From: DDH964 sp963806685
GTDB lineage: Bacteria; Desulfobacterota; Desulfuromonadia; Desulfuromonadales; DDH964
Direction of reading: 5' to 3'
Length of the DNA: 64,000 bases
Assembly: GCA_963806685.1 (NCBI GenBank)
Contig: CAWDZB010000006.1
Coordinates: 206,523-270,522, forward strand
The notes below the pieces were generated by a model that ran no database searches, was not told where the DNA came from, and was given only the letters and a program-made list of their open reading frames with translations. Of the stretch, positions 55,638-64,000 are shown one piece after another; the stretch's first letter is position 1, and each line of letters opens with the position of its first letter. A program made the translations under genes and the position numbers.

Positions 55638-58600
55638 TCAATTCACCTCCACCGTCGCGGCGACGACGGCCGACTTTTTCCTGGCAAAGAGGCGCGACAC
55701 CAGGACGAAGAAGAACGGGATGAAGATCAGGTCGATAAAGGTCGCCGACAACAGACCGCCGGTAACGGCGGTACCGATGGCATTCTGGGCCGCGGCCCCC
55801 GCGCCCCTGGTCAAGGCCAGCGGCAGGGTGCCGAAGAAGAAGGCCAACGAAGTCATGATGACCGGCCGCAGCCGGATCCTCACCGCCGCCAGGGTGGCGG
55901 CCACCAGTTCCTGTCCCTGATGCAGCTGATCCTTGATGAACTGGATGATCAGGATGGCATTCTTGGTGGAGAGACCCACCGTGGTGAGCAGGCCGATTTG
56001 CAGATAGATGTCGTTGGGGAGCCCGCGCAGGGTCACCGCGGTCACCGCTCCGACCAGCCCCAGCGGCAGCATCAGCAGGTTGACGAAGGGGATGGTCACA
56101 CTCTCGTAGAGGGCCGCCACGGCGAGAAAGACCACCAGCAGCGAGATGGCGTAGAGGGCCGGGGCCTGGGCGCCCGCCTTCTTCTCCTCGTAGGAGAGAC
56201 CGGTCCATTCGTAGCCGATCCCGGCCGGCAGTTTGGACACCATCTTTTCCATCTCGGTCATCGCTTCGCCGGTGCTGATGCCCGGAGCGGCCTGGCCCAG
56301 GACTTCCACCGAGGGGATGCCGTTGTAGCGTTCCAACCGCGGCGAGCCGTACTGCCAGCGGGCGGTGGAAAAAGCCGAGAACGGCACCATCTGCCCCTGG
56401 TTGTTGCGGACGTACCAGCGGTCGATGTCCTCCGGCAGCATCCGGTAGCGGGGATCGGACTGGATGTAGACCTTCTTGACCCGGCCGTCCTGGATAAAGT
56501 CGTTGACGTAGGAGCTCCCCCAGGCGGTGGAGAGGACGCTGTTGATATCCGCCATCGAGACCCCCTGGGCACCGGCCCGCACGTCGTCGATATCGAGCTT
56601 GAACTCGGGGGAGTCGTCCTGGCCGTTGGGGCGCACCGCGACCAGCTTGGGGTCCTTCATCGCCATGCCGAGGAGCTGGCCTCGGGCCGCCATCAGCTTT
56701 TCATGCCCAAGCCCGCCGCGATCCTGCAGCTGCAGGTCGAAGCCGTTGGCCACCCCCAGTTCCAGCACCGCCGGCGGCGAAAAGGCAAAGGCGAGGCCGT
56801 CACGGATCTTGGAGAAGGCCTTCATCGCCCGGCCGGCGATCGCCTTGGCTTTCAGCTCCGGGCTGTGGCGAACCTTCCAGTTTTTGAGCTTGACGAAGGC
56901 CAGCCCCATATTCTGGCCTCGGCCGGCGAAGCTGAACCCGGCCACGGTGATGACCCCCTCGACTGTCTTCTTTTCGTCCTCCAGGAAGTGCTTTTCCATC
57001 TGCCGGAGGACCTGGATCGTCCGCTCCTGGGTGGCCCCTGCCGGCAGCTGGGCCTGGCAGATGAGGAACCCCTGGTCCTCGTCGGGGAGAAAGGAGGTGG
57101 GGAGATGGAGAAAAAAGTAACCCATGGCGGCGACAAAGACGCCGTAAACCACCAGGTAGCGAAGCGGCTTGCGGAAGGAGTGGCCGACGATCCGCTCATA
57201 GTTGTGCCGGCAAAATTCGAAGGCCCGGTTGAAGTAGCGGAAGAACCAGCGAAACCAGCCGGTCTCGCCGGCATGACGCCCCGGTTCGATCGGTTTCAGG
57301 AGTGTGGCGCAGAGTGCCGGAGTCAAAATCATCGCCACCATCACCGAGAGGATCATGGCGGAGATGATGGTGATGGAGAACTGGCGGTAGATGACGCCGG
57401 TCGAACCGCCGAAGAAGGCCATCGGCAGGAAGACCGCCGTCAACACGGTGGCGATCCCCCAGAGGGCGCCGGTGATCTGCCCCATCGACTTGATGGTGGC
57501 GTCGTGGGGGGAGAGCCCCTCCTCGGACATGATCCGCTCGACGTTCTCGACCACGACGATAGCGTCGTCGACCAGCAGGCCGATGACGATGACCAGGGCG
57601 AACATAGTCAGGGTGTTGATCGAGAAGCCGGCGGCGGCCAACACCCCCATCGTCCCCAAGAGCACCACCGGCACGGCGATGGTCGGGATCAGGGTGGCGC
57701 GAATGTTCTGCAAAAACAGGAACATGATGACGAAGACGAGGCAGATTGCCTCGATCAGGGTCTGCACCACTTCTTCGATGGAGATCTTGACGAAGGGGGT
57801 GGTGTCGTAGGGATAGACCACCTTCACCCCGGCGGGGAAGTATTTTCCCAGTTCGGCCATCTTGGCCTTGATCCGGTTCCCTGTCTCGAGCGCGTTGGCG
57901 CCGGACGCCAGGCGGATCGCCATGCCCCCTAGCGGCTTGCCGTTGTAGAACGCCTGGACCCCGTAGTTCTCGGTGCCGATCTTGGCCTCGCCCACATCCT
58001 TGAGCCGTACCGTCGAGCCGTCGGGGTTGGTGCGCAGGACGATGGCGTCGAACTGGTCCGGGGTCTGCAGCAGGGTGCGGGCGGTGATGGTGGCGTTGAG
58101 CTGCTGCCCCTTTTCGGCCGGCAGGCCGCCGAGCTGGCCGGCCGAGACCTGCGCGTTCTGGGCTTGCAGCGCTGCCACCACGTCGCTGGCGGTCAGATGG
58201 TAGCTGTGCAACTTGCCCGGGTCGAGCCAGATCCGCATCGCGTTCTGGGTGCCGAAGAGGAGGAGTTCGCCGACGCCGTCCAGGCGGCTGACGATGTCCT
58301 GGACGTTGGAGACCATGTAGTCGGTCAGGGCGTTGCGGTCCATCGAACCGTCTTCCGAGACCAGGCCGACGATCATCAGAAAGTTCCGGGTCGACTTGAC
58401 CACCTGGATCCCCTGCCGCTGCACGATCTGCGGCAATAGTGGCACGGCCAGCTGCAATTTGTTCTGGGTCTGGACCTGGGCGATGTTGGGGTCGGTGCCG
58501 GCCTTGAAGGTCAAGGTTATCGCGACCGCTCCGGTTGAGTCGCTGGTCGACGACATATAGATCAGGTTGTCGATGCCGTTGAGCTTTTGCTCGATCACCT

Positions 58601-58787
58601 GGGTGACCGTGTCCTGTACGGTCTGCGCCGAGGCCCCAGGATAGACCGCACGGATGGCGACCTGCGGCGGCGCGATCGGCGGATACTGGGAGACCGGCAG
58701 GGTCTTGATCGCCAGCAGACCGGCCAGCATAACGCCAATGGCAATCACCCAGGCGAAGATCGGGCGATTGATGAAAAATTTCGGCAT
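55638..58787 (-). CDS. RND multidrug efflux pump, AcrB/MexB (HAE1) family
   Basis: The 1049-residue inner-membrane pump begins FFINRPIFAWVIAIGVMLAG and PVSQYPPIAPPQVAIRAVYP. Proton-relay aspartates lie in VIGLLVDDAIVVVENVERIM, FLPDEDQGFL starts the second half, and GLSTKNAILIIQFIKDQ is in the last part. It expels hydrophobic compounds via the membrane fusion protein and outer-membrane factor beside it. Length is typical. It is 12 bp after the fusion-protein gene and 1 bp before the outer-membrane factor gene. Confidence 0.96.
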   Translation of the reverse strand: MPKFFINRPIFAWVIAIGVMLAGLLAIKTLPVSQYPPIAPPQVAIRAVYPGASAQTVQDTVTQVIEQKLNGIDNLIYMSSTSDSTGAVAITLTFKAGTDPNIAQVQTQNKLQLAVPLLPQIVQRQGIQVVKSTRNFLMIVGLVSEDGSMDRNALTDYMVSNVQDIVSRLDGVGELLLFGTQNAMRIWLDPGKLHSYHLTASDVVAALQAQNAQVSAGQLGGLPAEKGQQLNATITARTLLQTPDQFDAIVLRTNPDGSTVRLKDVGEAKIGTENYGVQAFYNGKPLGGMAIRLASGANALETGNRIKAKMAELGKYFPAGVKVVYPYDTTPFVKISIEEVVQTLIEAICLVFVIMFLFLQNIRATLIPTIAVPVVLLGTMGVLAAAGFSINTLTMFALVIVIGLLVDDAIVVVENVERIMSEEGLSPHDATIKSMGQITGALWGIATVLTAVFLPMAFFGGSTGVIYRQFSITIISAMILSVMVAMILTPALCATLLKPIEPGRHAGETGWFRWFFRYFNRAFEFCRHNYERIVGHSFRKPLRYLVVYGVFVAAMGYFFLHLPTSFLPDEDQGFLICQAQLPAGATQERTIQVLRQMEKHFLEDEKKTVEGVITVAGFSFAGRGQNMGLAFVKLKNWKVRHSPELKAKAIAGRAMKAFSKIRDGLAFAFSPPAVLELGVANGFDLQLQDRGGLGHEKLMAARGQLLGMAMKDPKLVAVRPNGQDDSPEFKLDIDDVRAGAQGVSMADINSVLSTAWGSSYVNDFIQDGRVKKVYIQSDPRYRMLPEDIDRWYVRNNQGQMVPFSAFSTARWQYGSPRLERYNGIPSVEVLGQAAPGISTGEAMTEMEKMVSKLPAGIGYEWTGLSYEEKKAGAQAPALYAISLLVVFLAVAALYESVTIPFVNLLMLPLGLVGAVTAVTLRGLPNDIYLQIGLLTTVGLSTKNAILIIQFIKDQLHQGQELVAATLAAVRIRLRPVIMTSLAFFFGTLPLALTRGAGAAAQNAIGTAVTGGLLSATFIDLIFIPFFFVLVSRLFARKKSAVVAATVEVN

Positions 58788-58799
58788 GACTGGACTCCT

Positions 58800-59984
58800 C
58801 TACTTCGCTGCGGCCGGCTGCGGCGCAGCGGCAGGGGTTCCGAAGGGCACGGCCTTGACCACCGTCCCGGGGCGGGCCCGCTGGGTTCCTTCCAGGATGA
58901 CGCGGTCGCCGGGCTCGAGCCCGTCGCTTACCAGCCAGTTGTCGCCGACCGTCCGCACCACCTTGATCACCCGCGGCTCGACCTTCTCCTCCGCGCCGAC
59001 GACCATGACCATGGCGTTTCCGGCCGGATTGCGGGTCACGCCCCGCTGCGGCACCAGGATCGCCCTCTCGTTGACCCCCTCTTTGAGGATCACCCGAACG
59101 AACATCCCCGGCAGGAGGAGTTGCTGCGGGTTGGGGAAGAGGGTGCGCAGAGTAACCGAGCCGGTGCTCGGGTCGACCGTGACCTCGGAGAACTTCAGAG
59201 TTCCCGGCTGCGGATAGAGGGTGCCGTCTTCCAGCACCAGCCGGACCTCGGCCTGTTGCGGGCCGCTGCTTTTGAGCAGGCCGCTGGCGAGGTTCCGCTT
59301 CAACGCCAGCAGGTCGGCGCTCGACTGGGTGACGTCAACATAAATCGGATCGAGCTGCTGGATGGTGGCGAGGGACTGGTCCTGTTCGGCTTTGACCAGC
59401 GCCCCGGTGGTGACCGCCGACCGGCCGATGCGGCCTGAGATGGGCGCCTTAACCGTGGTGTAGTCGAGGTCGATGCGAGCCGCTTCGAGCGCCGCGCGGG
59501 CCCCCTCGACCTCGGCCTCGACCTGTTTGAGCGCCGCTTCAACATCGTCGTAGTCCTGTTGGCTCACGGCGTTGATCTTGACCAGGTCGCGGAACCGCCC
59601 CTCCTTGAGCTTGAGCGGGTTGATGTTGGCTTCGGCCCTGGCCAGGGTCGCCTTGGCGCTGTCATAGGCGGCCTGGTAGGTCGCGGGATCGATCTGGTAG
59701 AGAACCTCACCGGCCTTGACATCGGAGCCCTCGGTGAAGAGGCGCTTCTGGATGATGCCGCCGACCTGCGGCCGCACCTCGGCGACCCGATGGGGTGCCG
59801 TGCGGCCCGACAGCTCGGTGGTCAGCACCACCCGCTGCGGCGCGATCGACACAACCCCCACCTCGGGGGGTGGTGCCTGGGGCGGAGTACCCGCCGCCTT
59901 CTGGTCGTCGCAGCCAGTCATCAGCAGACCCCCGAGCAGGAGTCCTGCAATAGCAATCATTCTGGTTTTCCGCATGGTTCGCAT
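58800..59984 (-). CDS. RND efflux periplasmic adaptor (membrane fusion protein), lipoprotein
   Basis: The 394-residue protein has a lipobox signal (LLLGGLLMTGC) and the HlyD/AcrA pattern: VEVRPQVGGIIQ-like EVRPQVGGIIQKRLFTEGSD, VKAGEVLYQIDPATYQAAYD, and LDYTTVKAPISGRIGRSAVT. ATG at 59984 follows AGAGGTAGCT; the longer frame to 60053 would start upstream of the putative operator, which makes it unlikely. It is the first gene of the efflux operon. Confidence 0.93.
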   Translation of the reverse strand: MRTMRKTRMIAIAGLLLGGLLMTGCDDQKAAGTPPQAPPPEVGVVSIAPQRVVLTTELSGRTAPHRVAEVRPQVGGIIQKRLFTEGSDVKAGEVLYQIDPATYQAAYDSAKATLARAEANINPLKLKEGRFRDLVKINAVSQQDYDDVEAALKQVEAEVEGARAALEAARIDLDYTTVKAPISGRIGRSAVTTGALVKAEQDQSLATIQQLDPIYVDVTQSSADLLALKRNLASGLLKSSGPQQAEVRLVLEDGTLYPQPGTLKFSEVTVDPSTGSVTLRTLFPNPQQLLLPGMFVRVILKEGVNERAILVPQRGVTRNPAGNAMVMVVGAEEKVEPRVIKVVRTVGDNWLVSDGLEPGDRVILEGTQRARPGTVVKAVPFGTPAAAPQPAAAK

Positions 59985-60005
59985 AGCTACCTCTGGCAGT
60001 TTATT

Positions 60006-60023
60006 AGAATGAACATCCATTCT
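60006..60023. promoter_or_regulatory. TetR-type operator upstream of the efflux operon
   Basis: AGAATGAACATCCATTCT is an interrupted palindrome nearly the same as the one before tetR (60828-60845). It lies 22 bp before the fusion-protein start, suited to repression. Confidence 0.75.
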
Positions 60024-60069
60024 GAGATGAGCGAAATGTCCTTTTAAATTCACGTTACCCCCGTCCCTG

Positions 60070-60232
60070 GGAGACTGTCGGACTATCCATGAGTCGGCTG
60101 CAAATCCGGCTGTTTGGCCCGAATTCCTGCTCCTTTTTGGTTAATCGCTACGGCTATGGGCCTGCAAACGACCCGGAATCCGGCCTCAAACTTCCGAATT
60201 TTCGCTTCGACCCATATAGTCCGACAGGCTCC
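60070..60232. mobile_element. MITE-like element A, copy 2 (163 bp)
   Basis: Ends GGAGACTGTCGGACTAT and complement of GGAGCCTGTCGGACTAT match 16 of 17. It is the same element as 32021-32181. It inserts between the tetR stop, whose last base it supplies, and the efflux operon. Confidence 0.88.
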
Positions 60233-60807
60233 TAGCGTTTGACTCCGTCCCAGCTGGCCTCGATGATTCTGGCGATCAGGGCGTCGTCCAGGGCGATGAA
60301 GCCGAGGATGTGGTCTCGCACCACCGCCAGCAGGGGGCCGAAGGCGAGGGAGAACAGGACCGCCAGCGGCAAGTCCTTCATGCCCTGCTGGGCAATCCCG
60401 TCCGCAAACAGCTCCCGGTAGACGTCGCAGTTCCCCGGCTTGCCCAGCAGTTTGTCGCGGCGAAACTCCACCCCGTAGGGGGAATTGTGAAACTGTTCCA
60501 GGTAGCGGAAATCGAGGGGGTTGTCGATAAAGTACCGCAGCCAAGCTGTGCCCAGGTGCAGGAAGCGCTCGCGGATCGGGCCCTCAGTCGCGTACCCCGC
60601 CATCAACACGGGGTAGATTCGGGATTCCAGGTCCCGGTAGAGCTCGGCGATGAGCACATCCTTGTTTTCGAAATAGCGGTAGATGGTGCCCGCCCCGACC
60701 CCGGCCTGGGCGGCGATCATCGCCATCGGTGCGCCGTGGAAGCCGTGCTCGGCAATCAGCTCAAGAGCCGCGCGGAGGATGTCTTCGCGTTTATCTGCAT
60801 TCGCCAT
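60232..60807 (-). CDS. TetR-family repressor of the efflux operon
   Basis: The 191-residue protein has an N-terminal TetR HTH (DILRAALELIAEHGFHG, AMIAAQAGVGAGTIYRYFEN, KDVLIAELYRDLES) and a variable ligand domain. Start MANADKRED at 60807 with GAGGTGAAC before it; the frame continuing to 60852 crosses the operator. Matching palindromes upstream of itself and of the pump operon imply autoregulation and repression of efflux, lifted by a pump substrate. Confidence 0.88.
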   Translation of the reverse strand: MANADKREDILRAALELIAEHGFHGAPMAMIAAQAGVGAGTIYRYFENKDVLIAELYRDLESRIYPVLMAGYATEGPIRERFLHLGTAWLRYFIDNPLDFRYLEQFHNSPYGVEFRRDKLLGKPGNCDVYRELFADGIAQQGMKDLPLAVLFSLAFGPLLAVVRDHILGFIALDDALIARIIEASWDGVKR

Positions 60808-60827
60808 GTTCACCTCGTTTCGGGTGC

Positions 60828-60845
60828 GGAATGAACGTTCATTCT
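60828..60845. promoter_or_regulatory. TetR-type operator upstream of tetR
   Basis: GGAATGAACGTTCATTCT contains the 14-bp perfect palindrome AATGAACGTTCATT, 21 bp before the tetR start. It shares the AATGAAC half-site with 60006-60023. Confidence 0.8.
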
Positions 60846-61018
60846 GTACCATGGCTCATGGCTGGAGAGCAACTAATTTCTTTCTCATGTCGGGTGCTGA
60901 ATACCATGGAAAAGAGAAGAAGAGAAGTCCGACCTGGAAACAACGGGACTTCCCCAGCACCGACCGCGCAGGAAAGAGGTGAAACTGGCGAAGGGCTTCT
61001 TCTGGGGCCTTGGGACAT

Positions 61019-61399
61019 TCAGTCGCCGTGGATGATGAGGGTCTCGCGTTTGTAGAGGCCGTTGAGGATGCTCAGGGTGCGCTTGTCGATATAGTCAATT
61101 TCGCTGATCCCTGCCTTCTTCACCTCCTGCAACAGGTAGCTGGTCGGCCACTCGGCAGAGAGGCTGTAGCCGGTGACCGGCTCCTTGATCTGGTTGGCCT
61201 TGATAACGCAGGTTTTGATGCCGACCGGGGTGCCGAGGAACTCCTCAGAGTATGGGATGCCCGTATGCGAATAGAACAGGTCTACCGGGGGCACAGCCGG
61301 GAGTAGCTGTTTGCCTCCCCGAATTTCGTCCCCAGTTCGGGGCCCGGCGTGGAGTTCCCAGACAACCTTGTCCTCCCCGGGAAACAGGCTGTTCGGCAA
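61019..61399 (-). CDS. Hypothetical protein with TTG start
   Basis: A 126-residue reading begins at TTG 61399 (PNSLFPGEDKVVWELHAGPR ... TLIIHGD). No family is recognised. A better start, ATG at 61409 (MKFF), lies one base out of frame across a run of six T; loss of one T would give MKFLPNSLFPG. This may be a homopolymer frameshift. Codon use looks coding. It converges on nothing, being divergent from the MprF gene. Confidence 0.5.
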   Translation of the reverse strand: MPNSLFPGEDKVVWELHAGPRTGDEIRGGKQLLPAVPPVDLFYSHTGIPYSEEFLGTPVGIKTCVIKANQIKEPVTGYSLSAEWPTSYLLQEVKKAGISEIDYIDKRTLSILNGLYKRETLIIHGD

Positions 61400-61492
61400 A
61401 AAATTTCATGCTACACTTCCCGGCGTCGACAGCCGTCCTCATCGCCACTGCCGGCAGGACCGAAACTCATTTTCCAGGACCGCCTCCATTCG

Positions 61493-64000
61493 ATGAAGAC
61501 CCCACGCCTCCAATCCCTCGCCCCCCTGCTGGTGCTGATTCTCTTCGGCGCCGCACTTTGGGTGATTCACCACGCCTTGGCCGACTACCACTATCAGGAC
61601 ATCGTGCGTCAGCTGCGAGCCATCCCCGCACCACGGCTGGCCGCGGCCCTGATCCTGACGGGCCTGAGTTACCTGGTCATGACCGCGTACGACCGGCTCG
61701 CCATCAGCTACGTCGGCCATCCCCTGGAACGGGGCAAAGTCTCCTTCGCCTCTTTTATCAGCTACGCCTTCAGCAACAACATCGGCCTCTCCCTGCTCAC
61801 CTCCGGGTCGATCCGCTACCGGCTCTATTCGGCATGGGGGCTGTCGGCCGAGGAGATCGCCCGGGTCGTCGGTTTCACGGTGGTGACCTTCTGGCTCGGT
61901 CTGCTGGCGACCGGCGGCACGGTCTTTTTGAGCGAACCCCTGGTTCTGCCGGCCGGCAGCCACCTCCCCCTGGTCTCGATCCACGCCATGGGCCTGCTCT
62001 CGCTGGCCGCGGTCGCTGCCTACCTGCTGCTGGTCGGCCTGCGCCGGGCCCCGTTTCGGCTACGCGGCTGGGAATTCCAGCTACCGGCCCCGCGGCTGGC
62101 CCTCGGTCAGCTGCTGGTCGGGGCTCTCGATTGGGTGCTGGCCGGCAGCGTCCTTTACGCCCTGCTGCCGGCGTCGGCGCCCATTTCCTTCGGCCAATGG
62201 CTGGGGGTCTTCATGCTCGCCCAGTTGGTGGCGCTGATCAGCCATGTGCCGGGCGGCCTGGGGGTCTTCGAATCGCTGGTCCTGACCTTTGCCCCGAACG
62301 TCCCCATCGACACCCTGATCGGCGCCCTGCTCGTCTACCGCGGCATCTACTACCTGCTGCCGCTGGGACTGGCTGCGCTCCTTCTCGGTTGGCGGGAACT
62401 GCGCCGCAAGCAGGGGCGCCTGTTCCAGGCGACCCAGTTCGCCGGCCGCTGGAGCTCGGTGATGGTGCCGCACCTGCTGGCGGCAAGTACCCTGGCCGGC
62501 GGCGCCATCCTGCTCTTTTCCGGGGCGACGCCGGCCGTCCCCTCCCGCCTGCACTGGCTGCAGGACTTTCTGCCGCTGCCGGTGGTGGAACTCTCCCATT
62601 TCCTCGGCAGCCTGGCCGGGGCCGGGCTGCTGATTCTGGCCCGGGGCCTGCAGCGCCGCCTCGACGCGGCCTACCTGCTGGCCGCGGTTCTGCTGGCAGC
62701 CGGCAGCCTCTTCTCCCTGCTCAAGGGGGTCGACTACGAGGAGGCCCTGTTGCTCCTGATGATGCTGGCGGCCCTCCTCCCCTGCCGCCGGCACTTCTAC
62801 CGGCGCTCCCCCCTGCTCGGCGAACCCTTCAGCGCCAGTTGGGCGGCGACGATCCTGCTGGTGCTGGCCTGCTCGCTCTGGCTGGGCTTCTTTTCCTACA
62901 AGCACCAGGCCTATTCCGGGGAACTCTGGTGGCATTTCGCCCTGCGCGGCGATGCGCCCCGTTTTCTGCGCGCCGAGGTGGGCGCCAGCGTCCTGCTGCT
63001 GCTCTTTGCCGTCGTCAAGCTGCTGCGCCCGGTGCCGGGGGATCCCGAACGCCCCGGCCCGGCCGCGCTGGAGCGCGCCCTGGAGGTGATCCAGCGGGTG
63101 CCGCAGACCTCGGCCAACCTGGCGCTGCTCGGCGACAAAGCCCTGCTGTTCAACCCGGCCGAAACCGCCTTTATCATGTACGCCGTCGAGGGACGCAGCT
63201 GGGTGGCACTGGGCGACCCGGTCGGCGAGAAGGCAGTGCAGGAGGAACTTGCCTGGCAATTCCGCCAACTCTGCGAACGGCATGGCGGCTGGCCGGTCTT
63301 CTACGAGGTCGGCCCCGATACCCTGCCCCTCTACCTCGATCTCGGCCTGACGCCGGTGAAGATCGGCGAAAAGGCCCGGGTTGCGCTGCCGGAGTTTTCC
63401 CTGGGCGGAGGCTCGCGCAGCGGTTTGCGTTACATCCTCCGCCGCCTGGAAAAGGACGGGTGCAGCTTCGAGGTCGTGCCGGCGGCTGCCGTCCCCGCGC
63501 TGCTGCCCGAACTGCAGGCCGTTTCCGATGCCTGGCTGGCTGCCAAGCACACCCGCGAAAAAGGTTTCTCGCTGGGCTACTTCGACGCCGGCTACCTCCG
63601 GCACTTTCCCTGCGCCCTGGTCCGCCAGGACGGAGCCATCGTCGCCTTCGCCAATCTCTGGCCGGGCGGCGATTGCGAGGAGCTTTCCGTCGACCTGATG
63701 CGCTTCCACCCCACCGCGCCGAGTGGCACCATGGACTATCTCTTCGTCCGCCTGATCCTCTGGGGACAGCAACAGGGGTTCCGTTGGTTCGACCTGGGCA
63801 TGGCGCCCCTGGCGGGCCTGGAAAACCGCTCTTTTGCCCCTTTATGGAACCGGCTCGGGGCGCTGGTCTTCCGTCACGGCGAACACTTCTACAATTTTCA
63901 GGGGCTGCGCGAGTACAAAGGAAAATTCGGCCCCGAGTGGACACCGCGCTACCTGGCCTGTCCCGGCGGGCTTGCGTTGCCGCGCATTCTCACCAACATC
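61493..64000 (+). CDS. MprF-like lysylphosphatidylglycerol synthase/flippase (partial, cut at the window end)
   Basis: From ATG 61493, 836 codons remain open to the edge. The N-terminal half has multiple membrane helices with family motifs (NNIGLSLLTSGSIRYRLYS and ISHVPGGLGVFESLVLTF), the lipid flippase. The C-terminal half is the DUF2156 synthase: SWVALGDPVGEKAVQEELAW, LRYILRRLEKDG, WFDLGMAPLAGLENRSFAPL. It transfers an amino acid from aminoacyl-tRNA to phosphatidylglycerol and flips it, countering cationic peptides. The last residues seen (LPRILTNI) are close to the C-terminus. Confidence 0.92.
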   Translation, partial: MKTPRLQSLAPLLVLILFGAALWVIHHALADYHYQDIVRQLRAIPAPRLAAALILTGLSYLVMTAYDRLAISYVGHPLERGKVSFASFISYAFSNNIGLSLLTSGSIRYRLYSAWGLSAEEIARVVGFTVVTFWLGLLATGGTVFLSEPLVLPAGSHLPLVSIHAMGLLSLAAVAAYLLLVGLRRAPFRLRGWEFQLPAPRLALGQLLVGALDWVLAGSVLYALLPASAPISFGQWLGVFMLAQLVALISHVPGGLGVFESLVLTFAPNVPIDTLIGALLVYRGIYYLLPLGLAALLLGWRELRRKQGRLFQATQFAGRWSSVMVPHLLAASTLAGGAILLFSGATPAVPSRLHWLQDFLPLPVVELSHFLGSLAGAGLLILARGLQRRLDAAYLLAAVLLAAGSLFSLLKGVDYEEALLLLMMLAALLPCRRHFYRRSPLLGEPFSASWAATILLVLACSLWLGFFSYKHQAYSGELWWHFALRGDAPRFLRAEVGASVLLLLFAVVKLLRPVPGDPERPGPAALERALEVIQRVPQTSANLALLGDKALLFNPAETAFIMYAVEGRSWVALGDPVGEKAVQEELAWQFRQLCERHGGWPVFYEVGPDTLPLYLDLGLTPVKIGEKARVALPEFSLGGGSRSGLRYILRRLEKDGCSFEVVPAAAVPALLPELQAVSDAWLAAKHTREKGFSLGYFDAGYLRHFPCALVRQDGAIVAFANLWPGGDCEELSVDLMRFHPTAPSGTMDYLFVRLILWGQQQGFRWFDLGMAPLAGLENRSFAPLWNRLGALVFRHGEHFYNFQGLREYKGKFGPEWTPRYLACPGGLALPRILTNI

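Noticed and set aside
62081..63772. A 563-codon antisense frame within the MprF gene
   Set aside because: Low-complexity Gln/Gly/Arg composition; the sense strand encodes clear MprF domains.

Overview
The window is a mostly GC-rich chromosomal segment of a Gram-negative bacterium. It most resembles a Desulfuromonadales/Geobacterales-type deltaproteobacterium (Desulfobacterota). This rests on a type IV pilus cluster of the pilS-pilR / pilV-pilW-pilX-pilY1 type with a sigma-54 promoter, an Aap-type amino acid ABC transporter, a dihaem cytochrome c peroxidase, a chromosomal ParM-like actin homologue, and two genes that appear to read UGA as selenocysteine. Genus assignment is inference; there is no rRNA in the window.

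Layout. 1-2273: pilT (cut by the window edge) and pilB, pilus motor ATPases. 2348-9016: aroE-ribF-rnr, a ParM-like gene and a DUF1015 gene, with a 7-bp tandem repeat (14 units) between the last two. 9129-19357: minor pilin operon with its PilS/PilR two-component system, all on the minus strand. Three of its genes (pilS, pilV, pilY1) are broken by frameshifts. 19530-26567: plus-strand genes for a ferredoxin, an MFS transporter, a lipoprotein, an HD protein, DedA, agmatine-to-putrescine conversion (aguA, aguB), an acyltransferase and a YceH-like protein. 26645-37050: MscS channel, a transporter remnant, an NlpC/P60 lipoprotein, a CsbD-like small protein, a thioesterase, murB, an RNA methyltransferase/S4 pair, a radical SAM protein and a CBS/nucleotidyltransferase signalling protein. 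37130-41322: aapJQMP. 41405-43462: truncated group II intron reverse transcriptase and a DUF815 ATPase.

44120-47721 is the most interesting stretch. It holds a frameshifted sterol desaturase-like gene, then a rhodanese-ferritin fusion whose catalytic cysteine codon is UGA, followed by a GGUC-loop hairpin. Convergent to it is a SelW-like gene with a CxxU motif, also UGA with a hairpin downstream. Standard gene calling splits the first gene and misses the second. No Sec machinery gene lies in the window.

48049-60807: cytochrome c peroxidase, then an AT-rich O-antigen glucosylation island (gtrA, decayed gtrB, a GtrC-like membrane glucosyltransferase) plus an IS30-family element. The island is bracketed by roughly 610-bp direct copies of the 3' end of an efflux outer-membrane gene. 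A complete RND efflux operon (TetR, membrane fusion protein, RND pump, outer-membrane factor) follows, with matching palindromic operators in front of tetR and the pump operon. A ~160-bp element with terminal inverted repeats occurs twice (32.0 and 60.1 kb), and an unrelated 167-bp one once (47.4 kb). The window ends inside an MprF-like lysyl-phosphatidylglycerol synthase/flippase.

Confirmed-looking frameshifts cluster at 11.6-18.5 kb in genes whose coding is otherwise well preserved, so sequencing or assembly error is as likely as gene decay there.
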